From positions 1-12,631 of the forward strand of contig DFMV01000037.1 of NCBI GenBank assembly GCA_002375765.1: a stretch of 12,631 bases of DNA. The letters run 5' to 3'. The stretch comes from Rhizobiales bacterium UBA3584 (GTDB taxonomy: Bacteria > Pseudomonadota > Alphaproteobacteria > Rhizobiales > Devosiaceae). The notes below the pieces were generated by a model, which worked only from the letters and a program-made list of their open reading frames with translations, ran no database searches and had not been told where the DNA came from. Each line of letters begins with the position of its first letter. Position 1 is the first letter of the stretch. This document shows positions 1 to 7,762 of this stretch, piece after piece. The translations under genes and the position numbers were made by a program.

Positions 1-22
1 CCACTTTGTCAACACGACCTAG
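1..22. mobile_element. Possible insertion-sequence terminus at window edge
   Basis: Read on the minus strand, bases 18 to 1 are GTCGTGTTGACAAAGTGG, which resembles the terminal inverted repeats of IS5-family (IS427-like) elements. It is flanked by CTAG at 19-22, a tetranucleotide of the kind IS5-family elements duplicate at their target. The reading frame of the neighbouring minus-strand fragment runs into this sequence and stops within a few codons (STRSC then stop), as expected if an insertion cut that gene. The rest of the element and its other end lie outside the window, so neither the transposase nor the target duplication can be seen. The family assignment is from memory of TIR style only. 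Confidence 0.35.
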
Positions 23-377
23 TGCTCATGGGATCGTAGGTTGGCTTGGAAACCATAATAGTGTAGCCGCCCTTGACCGCCTTGAGAGTGGCGGTGCCGG
101 ATGCATCGGTTCGGGCACGGTAAGGATGCATCACGACGTTGGCACCGGATATCGGCGCGCCGGTTTCTTTAGATACTGCTTCGATGGTAACCCTCACCTG
201 CGGTGTGGGCATCACCCGAAGCTTGAACGCATAATGACCTTCGTCATGCGCTATCGCATCGCCAGCCGAGGGGACAACGGCCTGCCAGTTATACGCGCCG
301 TCTTGTCGGGGTGCCGTTATCTCGACTTCGGCAACATGAAGGCCTTCACCTTTGCGGAGAGGCGGTCGAGTGGATAG
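9..377 (-). pseudogene. Truncated beta-sandwich (carboxypeptidase-regulatory-like) domain fragment
   Basis: An open minus-strand frame of about 122 codons runs from just after a TGA at 378-380 down to a TGA at 9-11, with no ATG near its beginning. The readable part goes from GEGLHVAEVEITAP, through YNWQAVVP, to VRVTIEAVSKETGAPISGAN, then TDASGTATLKAVKGGYTIMV. The last part is the typical pattern of a carboxypeptidase-regulatory-like or transthyretin-like beta-sandwich: a D-x-x-G-x-A turn followed by a G-x-Y-x-I strand. Such domains sit in larger exported proteins. Both ends look lost: the start is fused to the neighbouring small gene's 3' end in another frame, and the C-terminus ends in the possible IS terminus. 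I infer a gene remnant. It could instead be the tail of a longer frameshifted gene including 317-652. Confidence 0.5.
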
Positions 378-652
378 TCAGACCCCAATGCACCAATGAG
401 GGTTGGCAGATCCATTTCCACGGGTGGACAGGATTTTACCCGCTTGAGGGCGTAATAGCGCCTCTGACACACCAATACGGGACGCATGCCGTGCCGCTCA
501 GCATCGCGGAGCCTGCCCCATATCTCGATCGGCGGTTCGACGACCTCGGCATCGCACTGGAATTCGTCTCCGCCAGCCAGAGCACAGTCACCCTGCTCTG
601 CCACGCGCTGCGCCAGTTCGCCCAGGGTGATGTCGCCATACCGGCTGCGCAT
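317..652 (-). CDS. Small hypothetical protein, 3' end probably altered
   Basis: A 111-residue protein read from ATG 650-652, where a GAGG lies 9 bases upstream. An ATG at 733 would add an N-terminal extension but has no ribosome-binding site. The sequence is soluble, moderately charged and protein-like: it starts RSRYGDITLGELAQRVAEQG, continues with FQCDAEVVEPPIEIWGRL, and has a Cys/Lys-rich patch RRYYALKRVKSCPPVEMDLP. I do not recognise a characterised family, and no catalytic motif is evident. The last dozen residues (SAKVKAFMLPKSR) overlap, in another frame, the beta-sandwich fragment at 9-377. The natural C-terminus has therefore probably been replaced by recombination. It is divergent from the sigma-factor operon that starts at 779. 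Confidence 0.5.
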   Translation of the reverse strand: MRSRYGDITLGELAQRVAEQGDCALAGGDEFQCDAEVVEPPIEIWGRLRDAERHGMRPVLVCQRRYYALKRVKSCPPVEMDLPTLIGALGSDYPLDRLSAKVKAFMLPKSR

Positions 653-710
653 CTTGTCGGCCCTCATCTCCCCGCGTGCGGCGGCCAGCGAAAAAATGCG
701 CGGGGGAGGC

Positions 711-735
711 GAACCTTTTCGGGGCGGCTGCATCA
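711..735 (+). promoter_or_regulatory. Candidate ECF-type promoter of the cupredoxin/sigma operon
   Basis: GAACC at 711-715 resembles the GGAAC-type -35 element of many extracytoplasmic-function promoters. GCATCA at 730-735 is a possible -10 at a suitable distance, about 45 bases before the first ATG of the operon. ECF operons are often autoregulated, so this is a reasonable place for the sigma factor at 1720-2427 to act. The match is weak and rests on position and a short motif only. Confidence 0.25.
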
Positions 736-778
736 AAGGCAGCGTGAGGCAATCCGCCTCGAGCCGAAAGGAAACGCC

Positions 779-1198
779 ATGATTAGGAGAATCGCGTTGA
801 TCGCCGTGGGCCTAGGGATGCTATCCGCGCCGGGATGGGCGGAGGACGGGAATGCACTGCTGCAGGCACCGCCGCCTGAGCCGTATGTCAAGGTCAGCGA
901 CGTGCTGCCGCTGCCCGAGTTTCTTCCCGGATTGGGGATGCTGTTCGTCGATCCCGATACGCTGCCGGCCGGGCCGTTCCTGGCCTACGACCATGACGGC
1001 AAGCTGTCGGCGACTGTCTATATGACCCCGATCGGGGAGTTGGAGGGCGGTGTCGCTTATGATGGGCTGGCGCTCGGGCTCGATACCGTGACGTCCACGG
1101 ACATCTACTACAATGCCGGCCACCCAGGCGTCGAGGCACCGCACGCGCATGTGGTGCTCTACCATGACGAGGGCGCCAAAGAGAGACTGGCGGAATGA
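779..1198 (+). CDS. Secreted DUF5602-like protein, first gene of sigma operon
   Basis: A 139-residue exported protein. The start at ATG 779 is supported by AAAGGA at 767-772; the open frame extends further upstream but has no signal there. Residues 1-21 form a Sec signal peptide (MIRR, hydrophobic core, AGW-AE-like cleavage region). The mature part has GLGMLFVDPDTLPAGPFLAY (51-70) and DHDGKLSATVYMTP, which I associate with the DUF5602/TTHB210-like family of periplasmic proteins of unknown function. The C-terminal segment 115-129 contains four histidines (H115, H122, H124, H129) in a PHAHVVLYH context, a plausible metal site. Its stop overlaps the next gene's start as ATGA, so translation is probably coupled to the cupredoxin. 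The family name is a recognition call; the metal role is inference. Confidence 0.75.
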   Translation: MIRRIALIAVGLGMLSAPGWAEDGNALLQAPPPEPYVKVSDVLPLPEFLPGLGMLFVDPDTLPAGPFLAYDHDGKLSATVYMTPIGELEGGVAYDGLALGLDTVTSTDIYYNAGHPGVEAPHAHVVLYHDEGAKERLAE

Positions 1199-1716
1199 GC
1201 CCGACGCGGCGAAACGTGCTCGGGATGGGGGGCGGCGCATTGGCCGCCCTCGCGCTGGGGCTGCCGGCACGGGCGCAGACGGCTGTGACGATCGCCATGA
1301 AGGGGACGCCGCGCGGCGAGAGCGCCTGGTTCGAGCCCAACGGCATCGCGGTGCCAATGAAAACGCGCATACGCTTCGTTAATGACGATCCGGGCAACAG
1401 CCATACGGCGACCGCCTATCACCCCGACCTGTTTGGCCGGGGGAGACGCATCCCCTCGGCCGCCGAGCCGTGGGACAGCGGTTTCCTCCTGCCGGGCGAG
1501 AGCTTCGAGGTCGTGCTGTCGGCGCCAGGGGTATACGATTACTACTGCATTCCGCACGAACTGCACGGGATGGTGGGGCGTATCGTCGTCGGCACGCCCG
1601 AGAATTCCGGCTGGGGAGCGGAGCAGGCGGAGGTGGACGACCTGCCCGAAGCCGCGCTGGCCCATCTGGCGCCAGTTGAGCAGATCTTTGATGCGGGTCA
1701 AATAACCAGCAGGTGA
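1195..1716 (+). CDS. Tat-exported cupredoxin (type I copper protein)
   Basis: A 173-residue protein starting in the ATGA overlap with the preceding gene. The N-terminus TRRNVLGMGGGALAALALG is a twin-arginine signal with an A-R-A-Q cleavage region near residue 28, so it is probably exported folded to the periplasm. The mature part is a plastocyanin/pseudoazurin-type beta barrel. The expected type I copper ligands are present: His70 (GNSHTATAYHP) and the C-terminal loop YYCIPHELHGM giving Cys118, His121 and Met126 with pseudoazurin-like spacing. About 40 residues follow the barrel (acidic, GAEQAEVDDLPE). The likely role is electron transfer or copper binding or sensing. Its place between a DUF5602-like protein and an ECF sigma factor suggests a periplasmic redox or copper stress function, but no partner oxidoreductase is visible. 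Confidence 0.85.
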   Translation: MSPTRRNVLGMGGGALAALALGLPARAQTAVTIAMKGTPRGESAWFEPNGIAVPMKTRIRFVNDDPGNSHTATAYHPDLFGRGRRIPSAAEPWDSGFLLPGESFEVVLSAPGVYDYYCIPHELHGMVGRIVVGTPENSGWGAEQAEVDDLPEAALAHLAPVEQIFDAGQITSR

Positions 1717-1719
1717 CAC

Positions 1720-2427
1720 ATGCTCAAGACCATCATCCAGTCGGCCGGGCATGAGAAAGGGCCGAGCGAAGAGAACCTGGTGGCAGGTGCGCGGACAGGG
1801 GATCAGGCTGCGGTCCGCGAACTGATCCGCCGGCTCAATCCGCGGCTGTTTCGCGTGGCCCGTGGCATCGTGGATTCCGATGCGGAAGCCGAGGAGGTGG
1901 TGCAGGAAGCCTATATGGCGGCCTTCACCAAGATCGACACCTTTCGCGGCGATGCACGGTTTTCAACCTGGATCACGCGGATTGCGCTCAACGCGGCAGC
2001 GATGCTCAGGCGGTCGGCTAGATCCCATGAGAGCTACGATACGTTGATCGAGGTCGGTGGGGACCAGACTCGAGTGGTGACGTTTCCCATGACCGAAACC
2101 GAACGCCCCGAGGCTGCTATGGCAAGACGAGAGGTTCGGGACATGCTGGAGGTGGCGATCGGTTCGCTGCCGACTCAGTTGCGAGTGGTGTTTCTCATGC
2201 ATGAGAGCGAGGGCATGGATATCAGATCGATCGCCCGGGACCTGAGCCTCAATCCGATCACGGTCAGGACGCGGCTGTTCCGGGCGCGGCGGCGGATGCG
2301 GGCGTTAATGGAAAAGGAAATGGCCGGAGGCTTTGCCAGCGTGTTTCCCTTCGACGGCAAGCGCTGTCACGCACTCACCGAAAGGACGATCCAGGGCCTT
2401 GCTGTACGAGGCGTAGTCAGACGCTGA
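1720..2427 (+). CDS. ECF-type RNA polymerase sigma factor
   Basis: A 235-residue sigma-70 family protein of the extracytoplasmic-function class, starting 3 bases after the cupredoxin stop. Region 2 spans about residues 33-98, with AEEVVQEAYMAAFTKIDTF and FRGDARFSTWITRIALN, the core-binding and -10 recognition helices. Region 4 spans about 142-195, with LPTQLRVVFLMHESEGMDI and then IARDLSLNPITVRTRLFRAR, a helix-turn-helix for -35 recognition. A short C-terminal extension carries FPFDGKRCHAL (Cys216), a tail I associate with some alphaproteobacterial ECF groups. No anti-sigma gene (zinc-binding HxxxCxxC protein or membrane anchor) lies next to it. Regulation may therefore come through the exported operon partners, an unlinked anti-sigma or transcriptional control; this is inference. 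Confidence 0.92.
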   Translation: MLKTIIQSAGHEKGPSEENLVAGARTGDQAAVRELIRRLNPRLFRVARGIVDSDAEAEEVVQEAYMAAFTKIDTFRGDARFSTWITRIALNAAAMLRRSARSHESYDTLIEVGGDQTRVVTFPMTETERPEAAMARREVRDMLEVAIGSLPTQLRVVFLMHESEGMDIRSIARDLSLNPITVRTRLFRARRRMRALMEKEMAGGFASVFPFDGKRCHALTERTIQGLAVRGVVRR

Positions 2428-2447
2428 CCGGTCGGCGTTGCCGGCCG
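2428..2447 (+). terminator. Short hairpin after the sigma-factor operon
   Basis: Directly after the sigma-factor stop, CGGTCGGC (2429-2436) can pair with GCCGGCCG (2440-2447) across a 3-base loop, allowing one G-T pair. There is no T-run, so intrinsic termination is uncertain. Position alone makes it the best candidate for the operon end. Confidence 0.3.
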
Positions 2448-2531
2448 CGTAACGAAAACGGGCAGTAGCGGCGGGGTTGGGTAAGGAAAACGCGCAGTTT
2501 TTGCGGATGGCCCGTGAAGGCGGCCAAGTTA

Positions 2532-3323
2532 GAGGTGGCCTCGATCTTCAAGATCGTAACCTTCGCCGGCGCGCTCGACTCCGGCGCATTCGCTCTGAAC
2601 GATGCTTCAATGCTAGCACCAGCGTCCGCTTTGGCCGCTACCACGATTTCGGACTAGTTCGGCCGGAGTAGCGTTCTGATGGTGCCGGAGGTCTTCCGAT
2701 ATTCCTCCAACATCGGCACGATCCGCATTATGCAAGCCATGGGAAGGAGCACTTCCGGGCCTTTCTCACAGCATGGGGTTCGACGACAGACCGCAGATCG
2801 AAATGACCGATTCCGCAATTTCGGCGAGCTTGCTTTTCCGATGTCGTGGCCGCGACGGCGTCTTACGGTCACGGACTGAGCTTTACTCCGCTTCAGATGC
2901 GTGTGGCGCAGAGTGCCATGGTCAATGGAGGGTATCTCCTCCAGTCACGCTGTTCAAGCGAGACGCCTCCGATGCGGACGTAGCCTCGCGAGTCCTCAGC
3001 GCACAAACCAGCGATCAACGGAAGGATCGGCCCGCCGCGCCAGCTCCATGCCGGGAGCTGAAGGCGGGGCGCCAAGACCGGGACCGCCGAAAAGGTCATC
3101 AATGGCCGCTACACGGGCGAGAGCATTACGACCTTCTTCGCGGCAAGTTTTCCAATTGACGCGGCGAAATACACGATGATCGTCATGATAGACGAGCCCG
3201 AGCCAGAAGAACCGACAGCATGGCGAACGGCCGCCTGAGACACAGGCGACACAACCGGTCGGGTTATTGCACGCACCGGTCCCATGCTTGGGCATAGTTC
3301 CCGATACCGTGATCGCGGACTGA
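2532..3323 (+). pseudogene. ftsI: ftsI-like penicillin-binding transpeptidase, C-terminal relic with many frameshifts
   Basis: Joining the three plus-strand frames reconstructs the transpeptidase half of a class B penicillin-binding protein. The pieces are VASIFKIVTFAGALDSGAFA (frame of 2532, containing the S-x-x-K site at 2541-2552), a frame change giving VRFGRYHDFG, VPEVFRYSSNIGTIRIMQAM (2682-2741, with S-S-N), KEHFRAFLTA (from 2744), MGFDDRPQIEMTDSA (from 2773), DVVAATASYGHGLSFTPLQM (from 2840), TLFKRDASDADVASRVLSAQ, AKTGTAEKVINGRYTGES (from 3071, the K-T-G box), SFPIDAAKYTMIVMIDEPEP, RVIARTGPMLG and GIVPD to the stop at 3321. The active-site motifs are still legible, but at least five frame changes and an in-frame TAG (2655-2657) rule out function. 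The N-terminal membrane and dimerisation part is absent. The order and spacing show one decayed duplicate; an intact ftsI is expected elsewhere, in the division gene cluster. Confidence 0.88.
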
Positions 3324-3331
3324 TAGGATCC

Positions 3332-3354
3332 CAGGCAGGGAGGCTTCCTGCCCG
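3332..3354 (-). terminator. Candidate hairpin downstream of metY
   Basis: GGCAGG (3334-3339) pairs with CCTGCC (3347-3352) around a 7-base loop, about 12 bases beyond the metY stop and also just beyond the end of the ftsI relic on the other strand. No T-run follows on either strand, so this is a weak bidirectional terminator candidate. Confidence 0.3.
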
Positions 3355-3364
3355 GTCCGTACCG

Positions 3365-4636
3365 TCACGTGGCGGCCAGCGCCTGATCCACGTCAGCAAC
3401 AATGTCCTCGATATCCTCGATGCCGACGGATATGCGCACCAGGTCTTCCGAAACACCTGCCGTTTTAAGTTCTTCCGGGCTAAGCTGGCGATGCGTCGTG
3501 GTGGCGGGGTGACAGGCCAGTGTTTTGGCATCGCCGATGTTGACAAGTCGATAGACCATCTTGAGGTTGTCGATGAACCGGCCTCCCGCCTCGCGGCCGC
3601 CTTTGACCCCGAAGCTGACGATACCCGACGCCTTGCCCTTATAGAGCCGGTCGCAAACCGCCTTGTAAGGACTGGACTCAAGCGCGGCGTAGTTGACCCA
3701 GCCGACCTTCGGGTGCTTTTGGAGATATTGCGCCAAGGCGAGGGCGTTCTCGCAATGGCGCTGCATGCGCAGGCCGAGGGTTTCGAGTCCCATAAGGATC
3801 AGGAAGGCGTTCTGCGGGGCGAGCGCCGCGCCCGTGTTGCGCAGAGGTGCGACGCGGCATCGTCCGATATAGGCTGCAGCGCCAAGCGCCTCGGTATAGA
3901 CCACGCCGTGGTAGGAGGGATCGGGCTCGTTGAGGATCGCAAAGCGGTCCTTGTTGGCTGCCCAGTCAAACTTTCCCGAGTCGATGATGATGCCGCCGAT
4001 CGAATTGCCATGCCCGCCAATATATTTGGTCAGCGCATGCACGATGATATCGGCGCCCAACTCGAACGGACGGCACAAATAGGGGGTGGCGACCGTGTTG
4101 TCGACGATGAGCGGAACCCCGTGACGATGGGCGACTTCAGCGAGCTTTTCGACATCGACCAAGTTTCCGGCCGGGTTGCCGATCGATTCGCAGAACACCG
4201 CCTTGGTATTGGCGTCGATCAGCCGGTCGAACGCCTCGAAATCGTCACCCTTGACCATGCGCACCTCGATCCCCTGGCGCGGCAGCGCATGCATGAACAG
4301 ATTGTATGTGCCGCCATACAGCTGGCTGACCGAGACGATATTATCACCGGCCCCGGCGATGGTCTGGATGGCGTAGGTGATCGCCGCCATGCCGGAGGCC
4401 ACGGCGAGCGCCCCGATCCCGCCCTCCATAGCTGCCATACGCTGCTCGAGCACCGCATTCGTGGGATTCATGATGCGGGTATAGATGTTGCCCTCGACCT
4501 TGAGATCGAACAGGTCCGCGCCGTGCTGAGTGTCATCGAAAGTATAGGACGTGGTCTGGTAAATGGGCACCGCCGCGGACTTGGTCGTGGGTTCAGGCGT
4601 ATAGCCGTGGTGCAGGGCAATGGTATCGAGCTTCAT
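3365..4636 (-). CDS. metY: O-acetylhomoserine sulfhydrylase (PLP enzyme)
   Basis: A 423-residue Cys/Met-metabolism pyridoxal-phosphate enzyme. It makes homocysteine from O-acetylhomoserine and sulfide in the direct-sulfhydrylation route to methionine, and acts in the cytosol. The start at ATG 4634-4636 is chosen because GGAGGT lies 6 bases upstream; an upstream start ten codons earlier lacks one. Visible family marks are NIYTRIMNPTNAVLEQRMA (50-68, phosphate-binding Tyr and Arg), SGMAAITYAIQ, SQLYGGTYNLF, VDNTVATPYLCRP (178-190), the PLP lysine K204 in HALTKYIGGHGNSIGG, and the C-terminal HPATTTHRQL. The length is typical of MetY (about 420-430). The gene follows gdhA on the same strand after 166 bases, so it probably has its own control. 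Cystathionine gamma-synthase is a less likely alternative because of the longer MetY-type insert. Confidence 0.93.
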   Translation of the reverse strand: MKLDTIALHHGYTPEPTTKSAAVPIYQTTSYTFDDTQHGADLFDLKVEGNIYTRIMNPTNAVLEQRMAAMEGGIGALAVASGMAAITYAIQTIAGAGDNIVSVSQLYGGTYNLFMHALPRQGIEVRMVKGDDFEAFDRLIDANTKAVFCESIGNPAGNLVDVEKLAEVAHRHGVPLIVDNTVATPYLCRPFELGADIIVHALTKYIGGHGNSIGGIIIDSGKFDWAANKDRFAILNEPDPSYHGVVYTEALGAAAYIGRCRVAPLRNTGAALAPQNAFLILMGLETLGLRMQRHCENALALAQYLQKHPKVGWVNYAALESSPYKAVCDRLYKGKASGIVSFGVKGGREAGGRFIDNLKMVYRLVNIGDAKTLACHPATTTHRQLSPEELKTAGVSEDLVRISVGIEDIEDIVADVDQALAAT

Positions 4637-4642
4637 GGGAAC

Positions 4643-4648
4643 ACCTCC
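4643..4648 (-). promoter_or_regulatory. Ribosome-binding site that fixes the metY start
   Basis: GGAGGT on the minus strand, 6 bases before ATG 4636. It decides for the internal start over the in-frame start at 4666, which would place the Shine-Dalgarno inside the coding region. Confidence 0.8.
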
Positions 4649-4699
4649 AATTGTGGGCCGAACCATAGTTGATTTCCCGGTGCCACGGGCGCGCCGAAA

Positions 4700-4715
4700 T
4701 GAGAACGGTTTCTCA
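4700..4715. promoter_or_regulatory. Palindromic candidate operator upstream of metY
   Basis: TGAGAA-CGGT-TTCTCA is a perfect 6+6 inverted repeat with a 4-base spacer, lying 64 bases upstream of the metY start in the gdhA-metY gap. The size and symmetry suit a dimeric regulator, and the location suits control of methionine synthesis. I cannot match it securely to a known regulator motif. Confidence 0.4.
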
Positions 4716-4802
4716 ATTATTGCGCTTCCCGGGACATAATTATCCCCAGGAGTGCCGGGTGGCCCCGCCGCTTCGAAACGGTAGGACCATCCTGGACTTT
4801 CT

Positions 4803-6212
<1,410 letters not shown>

Positions 6213-6728
6213 CTAAGCCGCCGACGGACCGGGATCGTCGTCAGGGACTGGTTTGCGCGATCTGCCATCGAGCGTCGCGCCGCGACGCTCCTGGCTGGTC
6301 ATGAGTGTCGGCCTGGAACGCGGCTGCACGGCCCGGTGTTCAGCCTCGGGCTGGTAGAGAACCTTGAGGATCTCGATCTGCTCGGTTCGGTCGCCGAGAT
6401 CAATCACAACGCGCGCGCCTTCAGCAAGGCCGAGCATCTCGATACCACGAACGGTTGTCAGCAATTGATGGCCCGCGCCTGGGACATAGTGGATTTCCGT
6501 AACCAGCGTCCGCTCCTCGGGTGGACGGTCATCGATGCCGAGCCGGACACGCGATCCCAGCGTCACGATGGTGGCGGGCATATCCTCGGCAAAGACAATC
6601 TGAGCGAGTTGAAGCTTGCGCCGCGCGGCCGTGACCAGGGCTTCGTCATTGTGTGGAGGGTCGGAGAGGAGGGCCTCAAGAATCGAAAAATCTCGTGGGG
6701 TAAGTTTTGGTAGTTGGACGTCGTTCAT
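6213..6728 (-). CDS. GreA/GreB C-terminal-domain protein, Rnk-like
   Basis: A 171-residue protein. The start at ATG 6726-6728 is preceded by a GAGGA about 6 bases upstream. Residues 1-45 form a charged helical N-terminal part (LTPRDFSILEALLSD, then EALVTAARRKLQLAQIVFAE). Residues about 46-128 form the FKBP-like GreA/GreB C-terminal domain (PATIVTLGSRVRLGIDD, then VTEIHYVP, GIEMLGLAEGARVVIDLG, IEILKVLYQPEA). The family includes Rnk, the regulator of nucleoside diphosphate kinase, and Gre-factor relatives that bind RNA polymerase near the secondary channel. It lacks the long Gre coiled coil, so transcript cleavage is not expected. A basic, disordered-looking tail of about 40 residues (RSRPTLMTSQERRG, RSRKPVPDDDPGP) is unusual. 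It is a paralogue in tandem with the gene at 6858-7271. Confidence 0.8.
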   Translation of the reverse strand: MNDVQLPKLTPRDFSILEALLSDPPHNDEALVTAARRKLQLAQIVFAEDMPATIVTLGSRVRLGIDDRPPEERTLVTEIHYVPGAGHQLLTTVRGIEMLGLAEGARVVIDLGDRTEQIEILKVLYQPEAEHRAVQPRSRPTLMTSQERRGATLDGRSRKPVPDDDPGPSAA

Positions 6729-6768
6729 GGCTGTGTCCTCGGCAATCTGAAGGGGTAACAGAACACGC

Positions 6769-6798
6769 GGCCAGACCGGCATCTCGGCCGGCCTGGCC
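6769..6798. terminator. Hairpin between the two Rnk-like genes
   Basis: GGCCAG-A-CCGGC (6769-6780) pairs with GCCGG-C-CTGGCC (6787-6798) around a 6-base loop, an 11-base-pair stem with one internal mismatch. It lies in the 129-base gap between the two tandem regulator genes. On the minus strand it is followed by a T-rich but not continuous stretch (GTGTTCTGTT), so partial termination or attenuation is possible. Confidence 0.5.
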
Positions 6799-6857
6799 CT
6801 GGCGGCAGAATTTAACCACCCGGGCAGTATCGGCGGACAAAGAGGAAGTGACGCAGA

Positions 6858-7271
6858 TCATGCCTGCGCTTTCTGCTCGACCTTCAGAACCGTCAAAGAA
6901 AGCTCGCGCCCGTCTCGAGCCTCCCAGGGAATGGACTGGCCTTCCGCGAGGCCAATCAATGCCGCTCCGATCGGCGTGAGCACCGAAATCTTGCCCTCGG
7001 ATACATTCGCTTCATCGGGATAGACGAGTTGGAAGGTCTGATTAAAACCGTCGCTGGTCGTGAACGAGGCGGTCGAACCCATCCCGATCACGTTATCGGG
7101 CACCTTGTGCTGCGCCACGACACGCGCGCGTTCAAGTTCGGTAAGCAATTGTTCGGCAAGCTGTGCGAGCGGCCCCGACAGACCATTGGCCATCGTCATC
7201 AGTCGGCCATGGTCGTCAACACCGATGACCAGCTTGGGAAGGGGAGCAGGTTTCTTGTTTGCTTTGGACAT
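6858..7271 (-). CDS. Nucleoside diphosphate kinase regulator (Rnk family)
   Basis: A 137-residue protein with the layout of Rnk: a short basic N-terminus (SKANKKPAPLPKL), a helical segment about 28-56 (ANGLSGPLAQLAEQLLTELE), and a GreA/GreB C-terminal domain about 57-133. The clearest signature is VIGMGSTASFTTSDG, then LVYPDEANVSEGKISVLTPI and GAALIGLAEGQSI. Rnk binds RNA polymerase and was named for its effect on nucleoside diphosphate kinase levels. It has no Gre-type cleavage coiled coil. The start at ATG 7269-7271 has only a weak ribosome-binding site. It is first in the minus-strand run leading to the second Rnk-like gene, gdhA and metY. Confidence 0.85.
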   Translation of the reverse strand: MSKANKKPAPLPKLVIGVDDHGRLMTMANGLSGPLAQLAEQLLTELERARVVAQHKVPDNVIGMGSTASFTTSDGFNQTFQLVYPDEANVSEGKISVLTPIGAALIGLAEGQSIPWEARDGRELSLTVLKVEQKAQA

Positions 7272-7762
7272 TCTGACACACGATCATTACCGGCCGATCG
7301 AGGCAGGCCGGATGAAATTTTGGAAAAGTTTGGAATGCGCGCATTTTTGCGCTGATCGTGGAGAAAAATGATCTGCGCGCTCCCGAAGCCCGGAAGGCGC
7401 ATGGCCGAGCTTCGGGCTACAGTCCTATGACGGGCTGGCCTTTGTGCATCTTCAGCAAAGCAAGTTGCGCTCGGATAACCATGAGCGCGAGGCTAGACTT
7501 TTGGCGCGCAAAGTCAAGGGAAGCTGTTTTCGAGCAACGGTGTGGTTGCCAAGGTCGAGCGGGTCTCGCACAGGCCAACTTCATCTTCTCGGACGCCGCC
7601 ACCGCCACTGCACTCCCGTCTGCGCCAATGAGGGCGCAAACCGGTCGCGGCAGCTTCCCGCTGTAGCGCGAATGTAACACTCCCCCGTTCAGCCCTCCAT
7701 ATCACCGCGTTGTGAGCGGGCATGATCTTTTGATGTCCACGTTCTTCGGCTACCCCGGCGTC
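7272..7762. other. Intergenic stretch without a convincing gene
   Basis: About 490 bases separate the divergent Rnk-family gene and the small secreted protein. Several frames stay open for 60-100 codons on both strands, but they overlap one another, none has a ribosome-binding site, and the predicted proteins are rich in Arg, Ala, Cys and Ser with no recognisable domain. Two hairpins stand out. CCCGAAGC (7382-7389) pairs with GCTTCGGG (7409-7416), and TGCGCC (7621-7626) pairs with GGCGCA (7633-7638). Promoters for both flanking genes must lie here. Confidence 0.5.
7382..7416. repeat. Inverted repeat, strong hairpin
   Basis: CCCGAAGC and GCTTCGGG form a perfect 8-bp stem enclosing 19 bases, and the enclosed sequence can extend pairing (CGG with CCG). 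No T-run follows on either strand. It could be a structured leader element, a terminator remnant or a REP-like sequence. Confidence 0.4.

Noticed and set aside
311..778. Long in-frame extension upstream of the DUF5602-like gene.
   Set aside because: The signal peptide and ribosome-binding site place the start at 779; the upstream part overlaps a better minus-strand gene.
3284..4672. A 462-codon plus-strand open frame.
   Set aside because: It is the antisense shadow of metY, whose motifs and ribosome-binding site are clear.
7358..7680. Open frames of 77-102 codons on both strands between the Rnk-family gene and the small secreted protein.
   Set aside because: They overlap each other, lack ribosome-binding sites and have compositions typical of random GC-rich frames.
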